DNA of 5,900 bases, from positions 1 through 5,900 of the forward strand of contig VBLD01000173.1 in the NCBI GenBank assembly GCA_005879205.1, given 5' to 3'. Positions within the stretch are counted from its first letter, which is position 1. Each line of letters opens with the position of its first letter. The translations under genes and the position numbers were made by a program. Below are positions 1 through 5,799 of this stretch, piece by piece. Below the pieces are notes generated by a model. The model saw only the letters and a program-made list of their open reading frames with translations, ran no database searches and was not told where the DNA came from. The stretch is from Deltaproteobacteria bacterium (GTDB lineage Bacteria; Desulfobacterota; Binatia; DP-6).

Positions 1-100
1 GGGGACCACGTCTGCAAGTGCCCGTCTTCGTCCTTGAGGGTGAGTCGGGTTTCGTGACCGGCCGCATCTCCGTTGGCTTCGTAGACGTTCCCACCCCCGG

Positions 101-106
101 TAGAGT
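101..106 (+). promoter_or_regulatory. Possible -10 element of the antitoxin remnant (leaderless type)
   Basis: TAGAGT fits the TANNNT pattern and ends six bases before the ATG at 113, so transcription would begin at or next to the start codon. No Shine-Dalgarno sequence lies between them. No good -35 box is found at 16-18 bp: the best candidate, TTCGTA at 78-83, matches TTGACA at only three positions. The call rests on position and the -10 pattern alone. Confidence 0.25.
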
Positions 107-112
107 GCCGCC

Positions 113-300
113 ATGTCTCGGCGCGCCGTCGTCAAGGATGGCACCTCGTCGTGGATGCGCCGACGACCCTGCCGGAAGAAACTGTGCTCAACTTGGTGGT
201 CGACGACGAAGGGGACGACCTGGACGCGACCGAGCGCGCAGCCCTACACGCGCACCTCGGCGCCGAGGATGTCCTCGCTGAGCTGCGCGAGAAGACGTAA
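113..300 (+). pseudogene. Frameshifted ParD-like antitoxin remnant
   Basis: The ATG at 113 opens a reading frame giving MSRRAVVKDG. The sense then continues in another frame from 142 as HLVVDAPTTLPEETVLNL, VVDDEGDDLDATERAALH and AHLGAEDVLAELREKT, ending at TAA 298-300. Joined, this has the layout of short antitoxins found upstream of RelE/ParE toxins: an N-terminal beta-rich 'VKDGxLVVDxPTxLPEGTVL' part, an acidic DDEGDDLD stretch, then a helical ERAALH segment and a C-terminal VLxELR end. One base is missing between the GG at 140-141 and CAC at 142. The stretch between ERAALH and the C-terminal VLAELR is shorter than I expect for the family, so an internal deletion is likely as well. The only in-frame start for the second part would be GTG 151, which drops the N-terminus. 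A sequencing error could explain the shift, but the damaged toxin next door favours real decay. The family match is from memory of such proteins. Confidence 0.55.
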
Positions 301-301
301 G

Positions 302-385
302 CGCAAGGTCGTCGTGACGCCGGCGGCTCGGCACGACGCCCATCGTACCGACAATTGGTGGCCGGAGAATCGCCCTGCTACCTTT
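302..385 (+). pseudogene. Truncated RelE/ParE-type toxin remnant
   Basis: Directly after the antitoxin stop, the frame shared with the ATG at 113 reads RKVVVTPAARHDAHRTDN followed by WWPENRPAT. This resembles the first beta strand and helix of RelE/ParE-superfamily toxins ('KVVVTPAAxxDxxxIxxWWRENRP'), which act on ribosome-bound mRNA (RelE) or gyrase (ParE). About 28 residues are recognisable, against roughly 95-110 in intact members. No ATG or GTG precedes RKVV in frame; the first possible start is GTG 314, inside the first strand. After PAT the sequence stops looking like a toxin and becomes the antisense of the next gene, so the catalytic C-terminal half is absent. I infer a dead toxin whose 3' end was lost at a junction near 375-390. 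Confidence 0.5.
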
Positions 386-800
386 GCGGTTGGCGCTGCG
401 TGCTCCTGCGTCCGCCGTACCGACCATCCGCTATCCGCGGCGCGCCGCGGGGGTCCCGGTTGTAGACGTACATCCAGGCCTCGATCTCCTGGCGATCGAA
501 GAGCCGAACCCTGGCGCGCGTCCTCGAGAAGAGGCTGCCTGCGGGATCGGCGGGGTCGAACCCTTCGTAGGCGTCCAGTGCTGCCAAGACGGCCGGGTCC
601 TCCGGAAGCGTGAACACTCGTCCGTGAACCGGCGTTTGGGCCGACGGATCGAGGATCGCACCAGGGTACTCTCCAAGATCATACAGACGGCCACGCACGT
701 GCCCGCCACCCACTTCTCGCAGGCGGTGGATCGCTGACGCGATCTCCGCGGGCGCATGGTCAGGCTGCAGAGTGCCGTAGACGAACAGATGCTGGCTCAT
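378..800 (-). CDS. Gamma-glutamylcyclotransferase (AIG2-like) family protein
   Basis: The 140-residue product begins MSQHLFVYGTLQPD. The YGTL motif (residues 8-11) forms the substrate-binding loop of the GGCT/AIG2 fold. DAYEG (77-81) carries a glutamate, E79, at the position of the catalytic acid in GGCT and GGACT enzymes. The later EAWMYVYNR segment (107-115) is the usual final strand, and length is normal for the family, so the gene seems intact. Known members release 5-oxoproline from gamma-glutamyl amines or peptides; the substrate here cannot be told. ATG 800 is chosen because family members start just before LFVYGTL. An in-frame ATG at 809 would add only three residues, and GAGG lies only three bases before ATG 800. 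The stop (378-380) falls within the + strand toxin remnant. By hand, about 29 of roughly 110 codons end in A or T, far more than in the dehydrogenases downstream. It is probably a soluble cytoplasmic enzyme. Confidence 0.88.
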   Translation of the reverse strand: MSQHLFVYGTLQPDHAPAEIASAIHRLREVGGGHVRGRLYDLGEYPGAILDPSAQTPVHGRVFTLPEDPAVLAALDAYEGFDPADPAGSLFSRTRARVRLFDRQEIEAWMYVYNRDPRGAPRIADGRYGGRRSTQRQPQR

Positions 801-1068
801 GAACCTCATCAAGAAATGCGCACGCAAGCACTCACACGGCAACCGGCTCGGCGTTGAAATCCGTGTCGAGCTTGAAGCGGTCCGCGCCGCAACGTCGGCC
901 CGTGCGCCGACGGCCGCTCGCGCGCTGGCGTGCCTGGAGCCGGGCGCGGCTTTGGCGCGCCCGAGCGACGGGGTCTGGGGGCATCGGAGCAGCGCAGCGC
1001 GCGAGCAGCGCACGGGCCGCCGAGACCAATCAACTTGACTCTCCTGTGAGGCTCCTCATAGTCAGCGC
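801..1068. other. Divergent intergenic region without a convincing gene
   Basis: This stretch separates the minus-strand cyclotransferase from the plus-strand acetyltransferase. Several overlapping arginine- and alanine-rich reading frames cross it on both strands, as expected by chance at this GC content. The only stretch with protein-like texture is on the minus strand, ending at TGA 832-834, where the last 16 residues read DRFKLDTDFNAEPVAV. The frame upstream of that is low-complexity and I recognise nothing in it. It could be the decayed 3' end of a lost gene. The acetyltransferase promoter lies at the right end. Confidence 0.4.
1035..1062 (+). promoter_or_regulatory. Candidate promoter for the acetyltransferase, predicted leaderless
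   Basis: TTGACT (1035-1040) matches the sigma-70 -35 consensus at five of six positions. It is followed after 16 bp by CATAGT (1057-1062), which matches TATAAT at four of six. A start site about seven bases beyond the -10 box would be at 1069, the first base of the GTG start codon, so the transcript would have no leader. There is no Shine-Dalgarno sequence close to the GTG, which agrees. Confidence 0.45.
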
Positions 1069-1569
1069 GTGGAGTCCGCCGAGAAGGCGACGGCGGTGCT
1101 GCGGGCGGGGGGGCCCGCGGATGCCGTGTTCGTGACGGATCTCGCGCGGACGGCGTTCAGCGACTACGGGGAGTACGACCGGGTGCTGCCGCGCTGGCTC
1201 GGGACACGCGGCGTCGCGACCGTGGTCGCGGAAGAGGGCGGGGCGCCGGCGGGGTTTGCGATGCTCGGCATGCGGACGGGGCTGCACCTCGGCCGGGCGG
1301 ATGCCGAGCTGCTGGCGGTCGCCGTCGCGGCTCGTGCCCGGCGACGCGGCATCGGGCGGGCGCTCGTGCGCGAGGTGATCGCGATCGCCGAGCGCTGGCG
1401 CGTCCGCGGCGTGCGCCTCCACACGGCGGACACGAACCTGGTGGCGCAGCGGCTGTTCGCGGGCGAGGGGTTCCTCGCCGAGGCGAGCCGCCGCGGCTTC
1501 TATCCGAACGGCCAGGGGGCCGTCGCCATGCGGCGGGCGGTGGAGCGGCGGCGCCGCGCCCGGCGCTGA
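1069..1569 (+). CDS. GNAT-family N-acetyltransferase
   Basis: The 166-residue product has the layout of a single GNAT domain, which moves an acetyl group from acetyl-CoA to an amine. An N-terminal strand-helix part (VLRAGGPADA, 10-19) is followed by strands near 50-69. Motif A (about 78-100) has beta strand ELLAVAVA and then RRRGIGRALV; R-R-x-G-I-G is the pyrophosphate-binding loop for acetyl-CoA. The helix-strand pair after it (ALVREVIAIAERW, VRGVRLHT) leads to motif B, TNLVAQRLFAGEGF (122-135), with the usual N-x-x-A...F..xGF pattern. The substrate is not predictable. GTG 1069 is the only start between the upstream in-frame stop at 1036 and the conserved N-terminal strand. The C-terminal tail is very arginine-rich (about 155-166) and may be disordered. 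No operon partner is evident; the dehydrogenases begin 136 bp downstream. Confidence 0.88.
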   Translation: MESAEKATAVLRAGGPADAVFVTDLARTAFSDYGEYDRVLPRWLGTRGVATVVAEEGGAPAGFAMLGMRTGLHLGRADAELLAVAVAARARRRGIGRALVREVIAIAERWRVRGVRLHTADTNLVAQRLFAGEGFLAEASRRGFYPNGQGAVAMRRAVERRRRARR

Positions 1570-1705
1570 CGGGAGCCGCGGCGCTAGTCTCGCAAAGGCA
1601 TGGCGGCGGGAGCGTGGATCATCGCTCACCGACCGCTATCGCGGCGACCTCGCCAAGGTGCTGTTCCGCTAGCCACGACCCGTGGCCCGTGGTAGCGAGC
1701 AGGCG
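1570..1705 (+). other. Spacer with possible gene remnant
   Basis: Between the acetyltransferase and the first dehydrogenase are 136 bp. An ATG at 1600 opens a 31-codon frame ending at TAG 1693-1695, preceded nine bases upstream by TAGTCT (1585-1590), a TANNNT -10-like sequence. In a different frame, 1625-1672 reads LTDRYRGDLAKVLFR and a stop, which has the texture of a true protein C-terminus. I do not recognise the family. One explanation is a gene whose middle was deleted, leaving start and end in different frames; chance is also possible. Confidence 0.25.
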
Positions 1706-2899
1706 ATGGACCTGAGCTACACGCCCGAGGAGCGCGCCTTCCAGCACGAGGTGCGCACCTGGCTCAAGCGCAACATGCCCAAGCGGGACCCTGCGGAGCG
1801 GCCGCTCGACTTCCACGAACCGGAGCGCGTCGCGCGCGCCAAGGTCTGGCAGCGGAAGCTCTTCGAAGCGGGCTACGTCGCCATGGGCTGGCCGCGCGAG
1901 TACGGCGGGCGCGGTGCGGACGTCATGCGCCAGACCATCGTCAACGAGGAGATGGTCCGCGCCCGGGCGCCCGGCCTGATCGGCATGATGGGCATCCAGA
2001 TGGTGGGGCCGACGCTCATCACGCACGGCACCGAGGAGCAGCGCCGCCGTCACCTGCCGAAGATCCTGACCGCCGAGGATATCTGGTGTCAGGGGTACTC
2101 GGAGCCCGGGTCGGGTTCCGATCTGGCGTCGCTGCGCACGCGGGCCGAGATGCGCGGCGACGAGTTCGTCGTGAACGGGCAGAAGGTGTGGACGTCGAAC
2201 GCGCAGTTCGCCGACTGGATATTCTGTCTCGTGCGCACCGACCCGGAGGCGCCGAAGCACCGGGGCATCTCCTACCTCCTGATCGACATGAAGACGCCGG
2301 GCATCACCGTGCGCCCGCTCGTCCAGATGACGGGCGACGCGGGGTTCAACGAGGTCTTCTTCGAGGACGTCCGCGTGCCGCGCGCGAACGTGGTCGGTGG
2401 CCTGAACGACGGCTGGACGATCGCCAACGCGACGCTCTTCCACGAGCGGAACATGCTCGGCTCGACGACGCGGACCCAGCAGGTCTTCCAAGGCCTGCTC
2501 CGCCTGGCGCGCACGCAGGGGCGGGGCGGGCGCCTGGCGTGCGCCGATCCCGCCGTCCGCCGCCGGCTCGCCGACCTGGCGATCCGGGTCGAGACCATGA
2601 AGCTCGAGGCCTACCGGCAGCTGACCGACACCCTGCGCGGCAGACCGCACGGCATCTCCGCCTCCGTGAGCAAGCTGGTCACCACCGAGCTGAACCACGA
2701 CCTCGCCGAGGCGGCGCTCGACATCCTCGGCTCCTACGGTCCGCTGGCGCGCGGCAACCGGCGTGCGCGCGACGGCGGTGCCTGGCCGCTCGATTTCATG
2801 TTCACCCTCGGCCTCATCATCGGCGGGGGCACGTCGCAGATCCAGAAGAACATCATCGCCGAGCGCGGGCTCGCGATGCCGCGCGAGCTGCGCGCGTGA
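1706..2899 (+). CDS. Acyl-CoA dehydrogenase, putative catalytic subunit of a heteromeric enzyme
   Basis: The 397-residue product is a full-length acyl-CoA dehydrogenase, a flavoenzyme that introduces an alpha,beta double bond in acyl-CoA thioesters. The N-terminal helical domain spans about 1-125. The middle beta domain holds YSEPGSGSDLASLRTRA (131-147) and GQKVWTSNAQFADWIF (158-173), which contact FAD and substrate. The C-terminal helical domain runs to GGGTSQIQKNIIAERGL (373-389). The glutamate that MCAD carries in its C-terminal YEGT loop is glycine here (G374). FHERNM (245-250) supplies E247 where isovaleryl-CoA dehydrogenase has its helix G base (LDLERLVL), so E247 is the likely catalytic base. 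The usual REQFGR-type FAD motif is not recognisable; RTQGRGGRLACAD (269-281) stands there. ATG 1706 is preferred over an in-frame GTG at 1682 because MDLSYTPEE is the normal family start. It overlaps the next gene by four bases, implying co-translation. Similarity is to FadE-type alpha subunits; the substrate (steroid side chain, branched or aromatic acyl-CoA) cannot be fixed. Confidence 0.93.
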   Translation: MDLSYTPEERAFQHEVRTWLKRNMPKRDPAERPLDFHEPERVARAKVWQRKLFEAGYVAMGWPREYGGRGADVMRQTIVNEEMVRARAPGLIGMMGIQMVGPTLITHGTEEQRRRHLPKILTAEDIWCQGYSEPGSGSDLASLRTRAEMRGDEFVVNGQKVWTSNAQFADWIFCLVRTDPEAPKHRGISYLLIDMKTPGITVRPLVQMTGDAGFNEVFFEDVRVPRANVVGGLNDGWTIANATLFHERNMLGSTTRTQQVFQGLLRLARTQGRGGRLACADPAVRRRLADLAIRVETMKLEAYRQLTDTLRGRPHGISASVSKLVTTELNHDLAEAALDILGSYGPLARGNRRARDGGAWPLDFMFTLGLIIGGGTSQIQKNIIAERGLAMPRELRA

Positions 2900-4032
2900 T
2901 CGACTTCGGGCTCTCCGAAGACCAGGAGGCGCTCCAGCGCGCCGCCCGCGAGTTCCTCGCCGCGGAATGCCCGCCCTCGCTGGTACGCGACACGGCCGAG
3001 GCGCCCGGCGGGGTGCCGCGGGGGCTCTACGCCAAGATGGCGGAGCTCGGCTGGATGGGGCTCGCCGTGCCGGAGTCGCACGGGGGGCTCGGGCTCGGAA
3101 CGCTCGAGCTCGCCGTGGTCCTCGAGGAGCTCGGCCGCGTCGCGGCGCCGGGCCCGTTTCTGTCCACCCAGCTCGTCATCGCGGCCCTGATGCGCGCGGG
3201 CAGCCCGGCTCAGCGGCGCGCGTGGCTGCCTCGCCTGGTGTCCGGGCAAGCGTTCGCGACCCTCGCCTACCTCGAGGAGAGCGACCGTCACGACCCCGCG
3301 GGGATTGCGTTGCGCGCGCGCCGCACACGCGACGGGTATTCCCTCGCCGGCGCCAAGCTCTTCGTGCTCGACGCCCCGGGGGCAGACCTCTTTCTGGTGG
3401 CAGCACGGACGCGGGCGGGCGCCGGCCCGGCGGGCGTGTCGCTCTTCCTGGTCCCACGCGAGGCGGCCGGCGTGCGCGTACGGCCCGAAGAGACGATCGA
3501 CCTGACCCGCCGGGTGGGCGAGCTCGTGCTGGGCGACGTCACGGTGCCGCGCGCCGCGCTGCTCGGCGGCGAGGGAAAGGCCTGGCCGCCGCTCGAACGC
3601 CTCCTCGACCTCGGCGCCATCGGCATCGCGGCCGACAGCCTCGGGGGCGCGGAGCGCGCGCTCGAGATGGCGGTCGACTACTCGAAGACGCGGGAGCAGT
3701 TCGGTCGGAAGATCGGCTCGTTCCAGGCGCTCAAGCACATGGCAGCCGAGATCGTCGCCGAGGTCGAGCCGGCACGCTCGCTGGTCTGGTATGCGGCGTA
3801 CGCGTTCGACCACCGCCCACGCGAGGCGGCGCGCGCCGCGACGATCGCCAAGGCGCGCCTCGGCGACGTCTACGCGCGCACCGTCCGCCGTGCGGTCGAG
3901 ATGCACGGCGGGATCGGCTTCACGTGGGAGCACGACCTCCACCTGTGGTTCAAGCGGGCGCGCTGGAACCGAGTGGCGTTCGGGTATCCGGACCACCATC
4001 GCGAGCGGCTCGCCACCATAGACAAGTACTGA
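2896..4032 (+). CDS. Acyl-CoA dehydrogenase-like partner subunit
   Basis: The 378-residue product starts with GTG (VIDFGLSEDQEALQRAAREF), inside the stop of the preceding gene (GTGA overlap), so translation is probably coupled. It is full length for the family. The N-terminal helical domain contains LGWMGLAVPESHGGLGLG (51-68). The middle domain is atypical: the FAD-contacting 'SEPxxGSD' segment is replaced by LEESDRHDPAG (126-136), and GAKLFVLDAPGADLFLV (152-168) takes the place of GxKxWIT. The C-terminal domain keeps TREQFGRKIGSFQALKHMAAE (265-285), whose arginine binds FAD phosphate across the subunit interface in known structures, and EMHGGIGFTWEHDLHLWFKRA (335-355). Neither known position for the catalytic glutamate is acidic: the helix G position reads LDLGAIGIA (G240), and no YEGT motif follows. 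I infer a non-catalytic or half-site subunit working with the gene before it. ORF starts further upstream lie inside the first dehydrogenase and are not supported. Confidence 0.9.
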   Translation: MIDFGLSEDQEALQRAAREFLAAECPPSLVRDTAEAPGGVPRGLYAKMAELGWMGLAVPESHGGLGLGTLELAVVLEELGRVAAPGPFLSTQLVIAALMRAGSPAQRRAWLPRLVSGQAFATLAYLEESDRHDPAGIALRARRTRDGYSLAGAKLFVLDAPGADLFLVAARTRAGAGPAGVSLFLVPREAAGVRVRPEETIDLTRRVGELVLGDVTVPRAALLGGEGKAWPPLERLLDLGAIGIAADSLGGAERALEMAVDYSKTREQFGRKIGSFQALKHMAAEIVAEVEPARSLVWYAAYAFDHRPREAARAATIAKARLGDVYARTVRRAVEMHGGIGFTWEHDLHLWFKRARWNRVAFGYPDHHRERLATIDKY

Positions 4033-4077
4033 AGACCGGTACTGACCCGGAGAACGTCAGATACGCGGGCGAGCCGG
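4033..4077. other. Short convergent intergenic gap
   Basis: Forty-five bases separate the stops of the second dehydrogenase (+) and the sensor kinase (-). GCCGGC at 4073-4078 and 4087-4092 could pair across an 8-nt loop, but there is no T-tract on either side, and the arms lie across the kinase stop codon. I see no convincing intrinsic terminator here. Confidence 0.5.
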
Positions 4078-5799
4078 CTAGCTCGCGCCGGCGAGACGCG
4101 CAACCGCCGAGGCGATCTCGATGGGCTCCACCGGCTTTGCGACGTGGGCCTGGAACCCGGCGGCGAGCGCGCGCTCGCGGTCCTCGGTGCGGGCGTACGC
4201 GCTCAGCGCCAGCGCCGGCACGGGCGTCGCACCATCCGCCTCGAGGGAGCGCAGGCGGGCGACGAGGGCGTAGCCATCCAGACCCGGCATCGCGAGATCG
4301 CTCACCAGGACGTCGGGTCGGGCGGACGCGAGCGCCTCGAGGGCTTCCGGCGCGGAGGCGACGGCGGTGACGTGGGCCCCGCATTCCTCGAGCAGCATGG
4401 CGAGCGACTCGCGGGCGTCGAGCGCATCGTCCACCACGAGTATCGAGACGCCCCGGAGCGACGGCAGGTCCTCGGGCCGGGAGCCGGACGATCCTTCGCC
4501 GGCGGCGAGGGCGGGGAGCGGCAGCCGCACGGTGAACGTCGCGCCCAGGTTCGCCCCCGCGCTCTCGGCCTGCACGTTGCCGCCGTGCAGCTCGACCAGA
4601 TGACGAACGATCGCGAGCCCGAGTCCCAGACCGCCGTGGGCACGCGTGCTCGAGCTGTCGGCCTGCCGGAAGCAATCGAAGATGTGCGGCAGGAACTCGG
4701 GCGCGATGCCGCGGCCGGTGTCGCTCACGCAAAGCTCCGCCTCGGCGCCCGTCCGCTCGAGGCGGATCGTGACGCGTCCGTTGCGCGGCGTGAACTTGAT
4801 CGCGTTGGAGAGGAGGTTCCAGACCACCTGTTGAAGGCGCGCACCGTCACCCGCGAGCCGACCGGGCGCGTCGAGCTGCGTCTCGAGCGCGACTCCCTTG
4901 GCAGCCGCCGATTCGCGCACGCTGTCGACGGCCGCGTCGACGACCGTGACCAGGTCGACCGGCCCGGACTCGAGGCAGAGCTTCCCCGTGATCAGGCGCG
5001 AGACGTCGAGGAGGCCCTCGATGAGCTGGACCTGCAGCTTCGCGTTGTGCTCGATCGTACCGAGCGCGCGGGCAACCCCCGCCTCGTCGAGCTTGCCTCC
5101 GCGCAGCAACTGCGTCCAGCCGAGGATGGCGCTGAGCGGCGTCCGCAGCTCGTCCGAGAGGGTCGCCAGGAACTCGTCCTTCGCCCGGTTGGCCGCCTGC
5201 GCCGCCTCCAGGCGCTTTCGCCCGTCGACGTCCATGACGACGCCGGTCAGCCGCAGCGCCCGCCCCACGGCGTCGCGCAGCACGTCGCCCTTGCCGACGA
5301 GCCAGTGGACGCTGCCGTCGGGCCACACGGTCCGGTACTCGATCTGATTCTTCGTTCCCGCCTCGAGCGCATCGGCGGCCGCCTGGCGGAAGAGCTCGCG
5401 GTCGTTGGGGTGGACCCGCGACAGCGCGGCGTCGAACGTCCGTCCGAAGGTTCCCGGCGCGAGGCCATGGAGCCGCTCGAGCTGCTCCGACCACACCAGC
5501 TCGCCGGTCCCGACGTTCCAGTCGTACGCGCCCATCCCGCCGGCGTCGAGGGCCAGGCGCAGCCGTTCCTCGCTCGCGCGCAGCGCCTCCTCCGCTCGCC
5601 TGCGCTCGACGAACAGCCTGCGTGCTTTCCCGGCCGGCTCCCGTGCCACCCTGAGCTCGCCCACCAGCAACGCGGCGGCGAGCCCGGCGGCGAGCACCGC
5701 CACCGCGGCCCAGCTGGAGACCGCCAATGCCGCGGCCGCACCGGCGACGCAGATAGCCAACCCGTAGGGTAGGAAAACCCCTCTTCCCCGGCCGTCCAT
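4078..5799 (-). CDS. Hybrid sensor histidine kinase/response regulator with Asp in place of the H-box histidine
   Basis: The 573-residue product has two hydrophobic segments near 8-28 and 31-48 joined by a very short turn, so little is exposed outside and the sensor is probably cytoplasmic. A charged helix (about 58-80) leads into a PAS domain of the PAS_3 type (about 77-195; GAYDWNVGTGELVW, EYRTVWPDGSVHWLVG, GVVMDVDGRKR). HisKA spans about 205-270, with KDEFLATLSDELRTPLSAI: D216 stands where the phosphorylated histidine belongs. The codon is GAC (plus-strand GTC at 5152-5154), one base from CAC. HATPase_c follows with N-box NLLSNAIKFTP (328-338), DTGRGI (360-365), F-box IFDCFRQAD (373-381) and G-box GGLGLGLAI (389-397). 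The receiver (about 450-570) has acidic pair D457/D458, phospho-acceptor D501 (VSDLAMPGLDG), S533 and K555, all intact. ATG 5799 is the only start after the in-frame stop at 5842; the Shine-Dalgarno is weak. No partner regulator is in view, so its output is unknown. It may bind ATP without autophosphorylating, or take phosphate at the receiver from another kinase. Confidence 0.93.
   Translation of the reverse strand: MDGRGRGVFLPYGLAICVAGAAAALAVSSWAAVAVLAAGLAAALLVGELRVAREPAGKARRLFVERRRAEEALRASEERLRLALDAGGMGAYDWNVGTGELVWSEQLERLHGLAPGTFGRTFDAALSRVHPNDRELFRQAAADALEAGTKNQIEYRTVWPDGSVHWLVGKGDVLRDAVGRALRLTGVVMDVDGRKRLEAAQAANRAKDEFLATLSDELRTPLSAILGWTQLLRGGKLDEAGVARALGTIEHNAKLQVQLIEGLLDVSRLITGKLCLESGPVDLVTVVDAAVDSVRESAAAKGVALETQLDAPGRLAGDGARLQQVVWNLLSNAIKFTPRNGRVTIRLERTGAEAELCVSDTGRGIAPEFLPHIFDCFRQADSSSTRAHGGLGLGLAIVRHLVELHGGNVQAESAGANLGATFTVRLPLPALAAGEGSSGSRPEDLPSLRGVSILVVDDALDARESLAMLLEECGAHVTAVASAPEALEALASARPDVLVSDLAMPGLDGYALVARLRSLEADGATPVPALALSAYARTEDRERALAAGFQAHVAKPVEPIEIASAVARLAGAS

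Noticed and set aside
801..1013. N-terminal extension of the cyclotransferase to an ATG at 1013
   Set aside because: The added residues are Arg/Ala/Ser-rich without domain texture, and the family begins just before LFVYGTL.
1619..2698. 359-codon minus-strand frame
   Set aside because: Antisense shadow of the first acyl-CoA dehydrogenase, with low-complexity, His/Arg-rich translation.
2086..2895. N-terminal extension of the second dehydrogenase back to ATG 2086
   Set aside because: This part is an out-of-frame reading of the first dehydrogenase. Homology begins at the GTG at 2896.
2734..3999. 421-codon minus-strand frame
   Set aside because: Antisense shadow of the second acyl-CoA dehydrogenase; no recognisable motifs.
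4073..4092. GCCGGC inverted repeat as a terminator
   Set aside because: Only a 6-bp stem, no T-tract in either direction, and one arm covers the kinase stop codon. GCCGGC is itself a common palindrome at this GC content.
2763..4370. 535-codon + strand frame
   Set aside because: Out-of-frame shadow across the second dehydrogenase and into the kinase antisense; Arg/Gly/Pro-rich noise.
4144..5772. 542-codon open frame on the + strand
   Set aside because: It lies antisense to the sensor kinase, whose domains are unmistakable; its translation has no domain texture. High GC leaves long antisense frames open.
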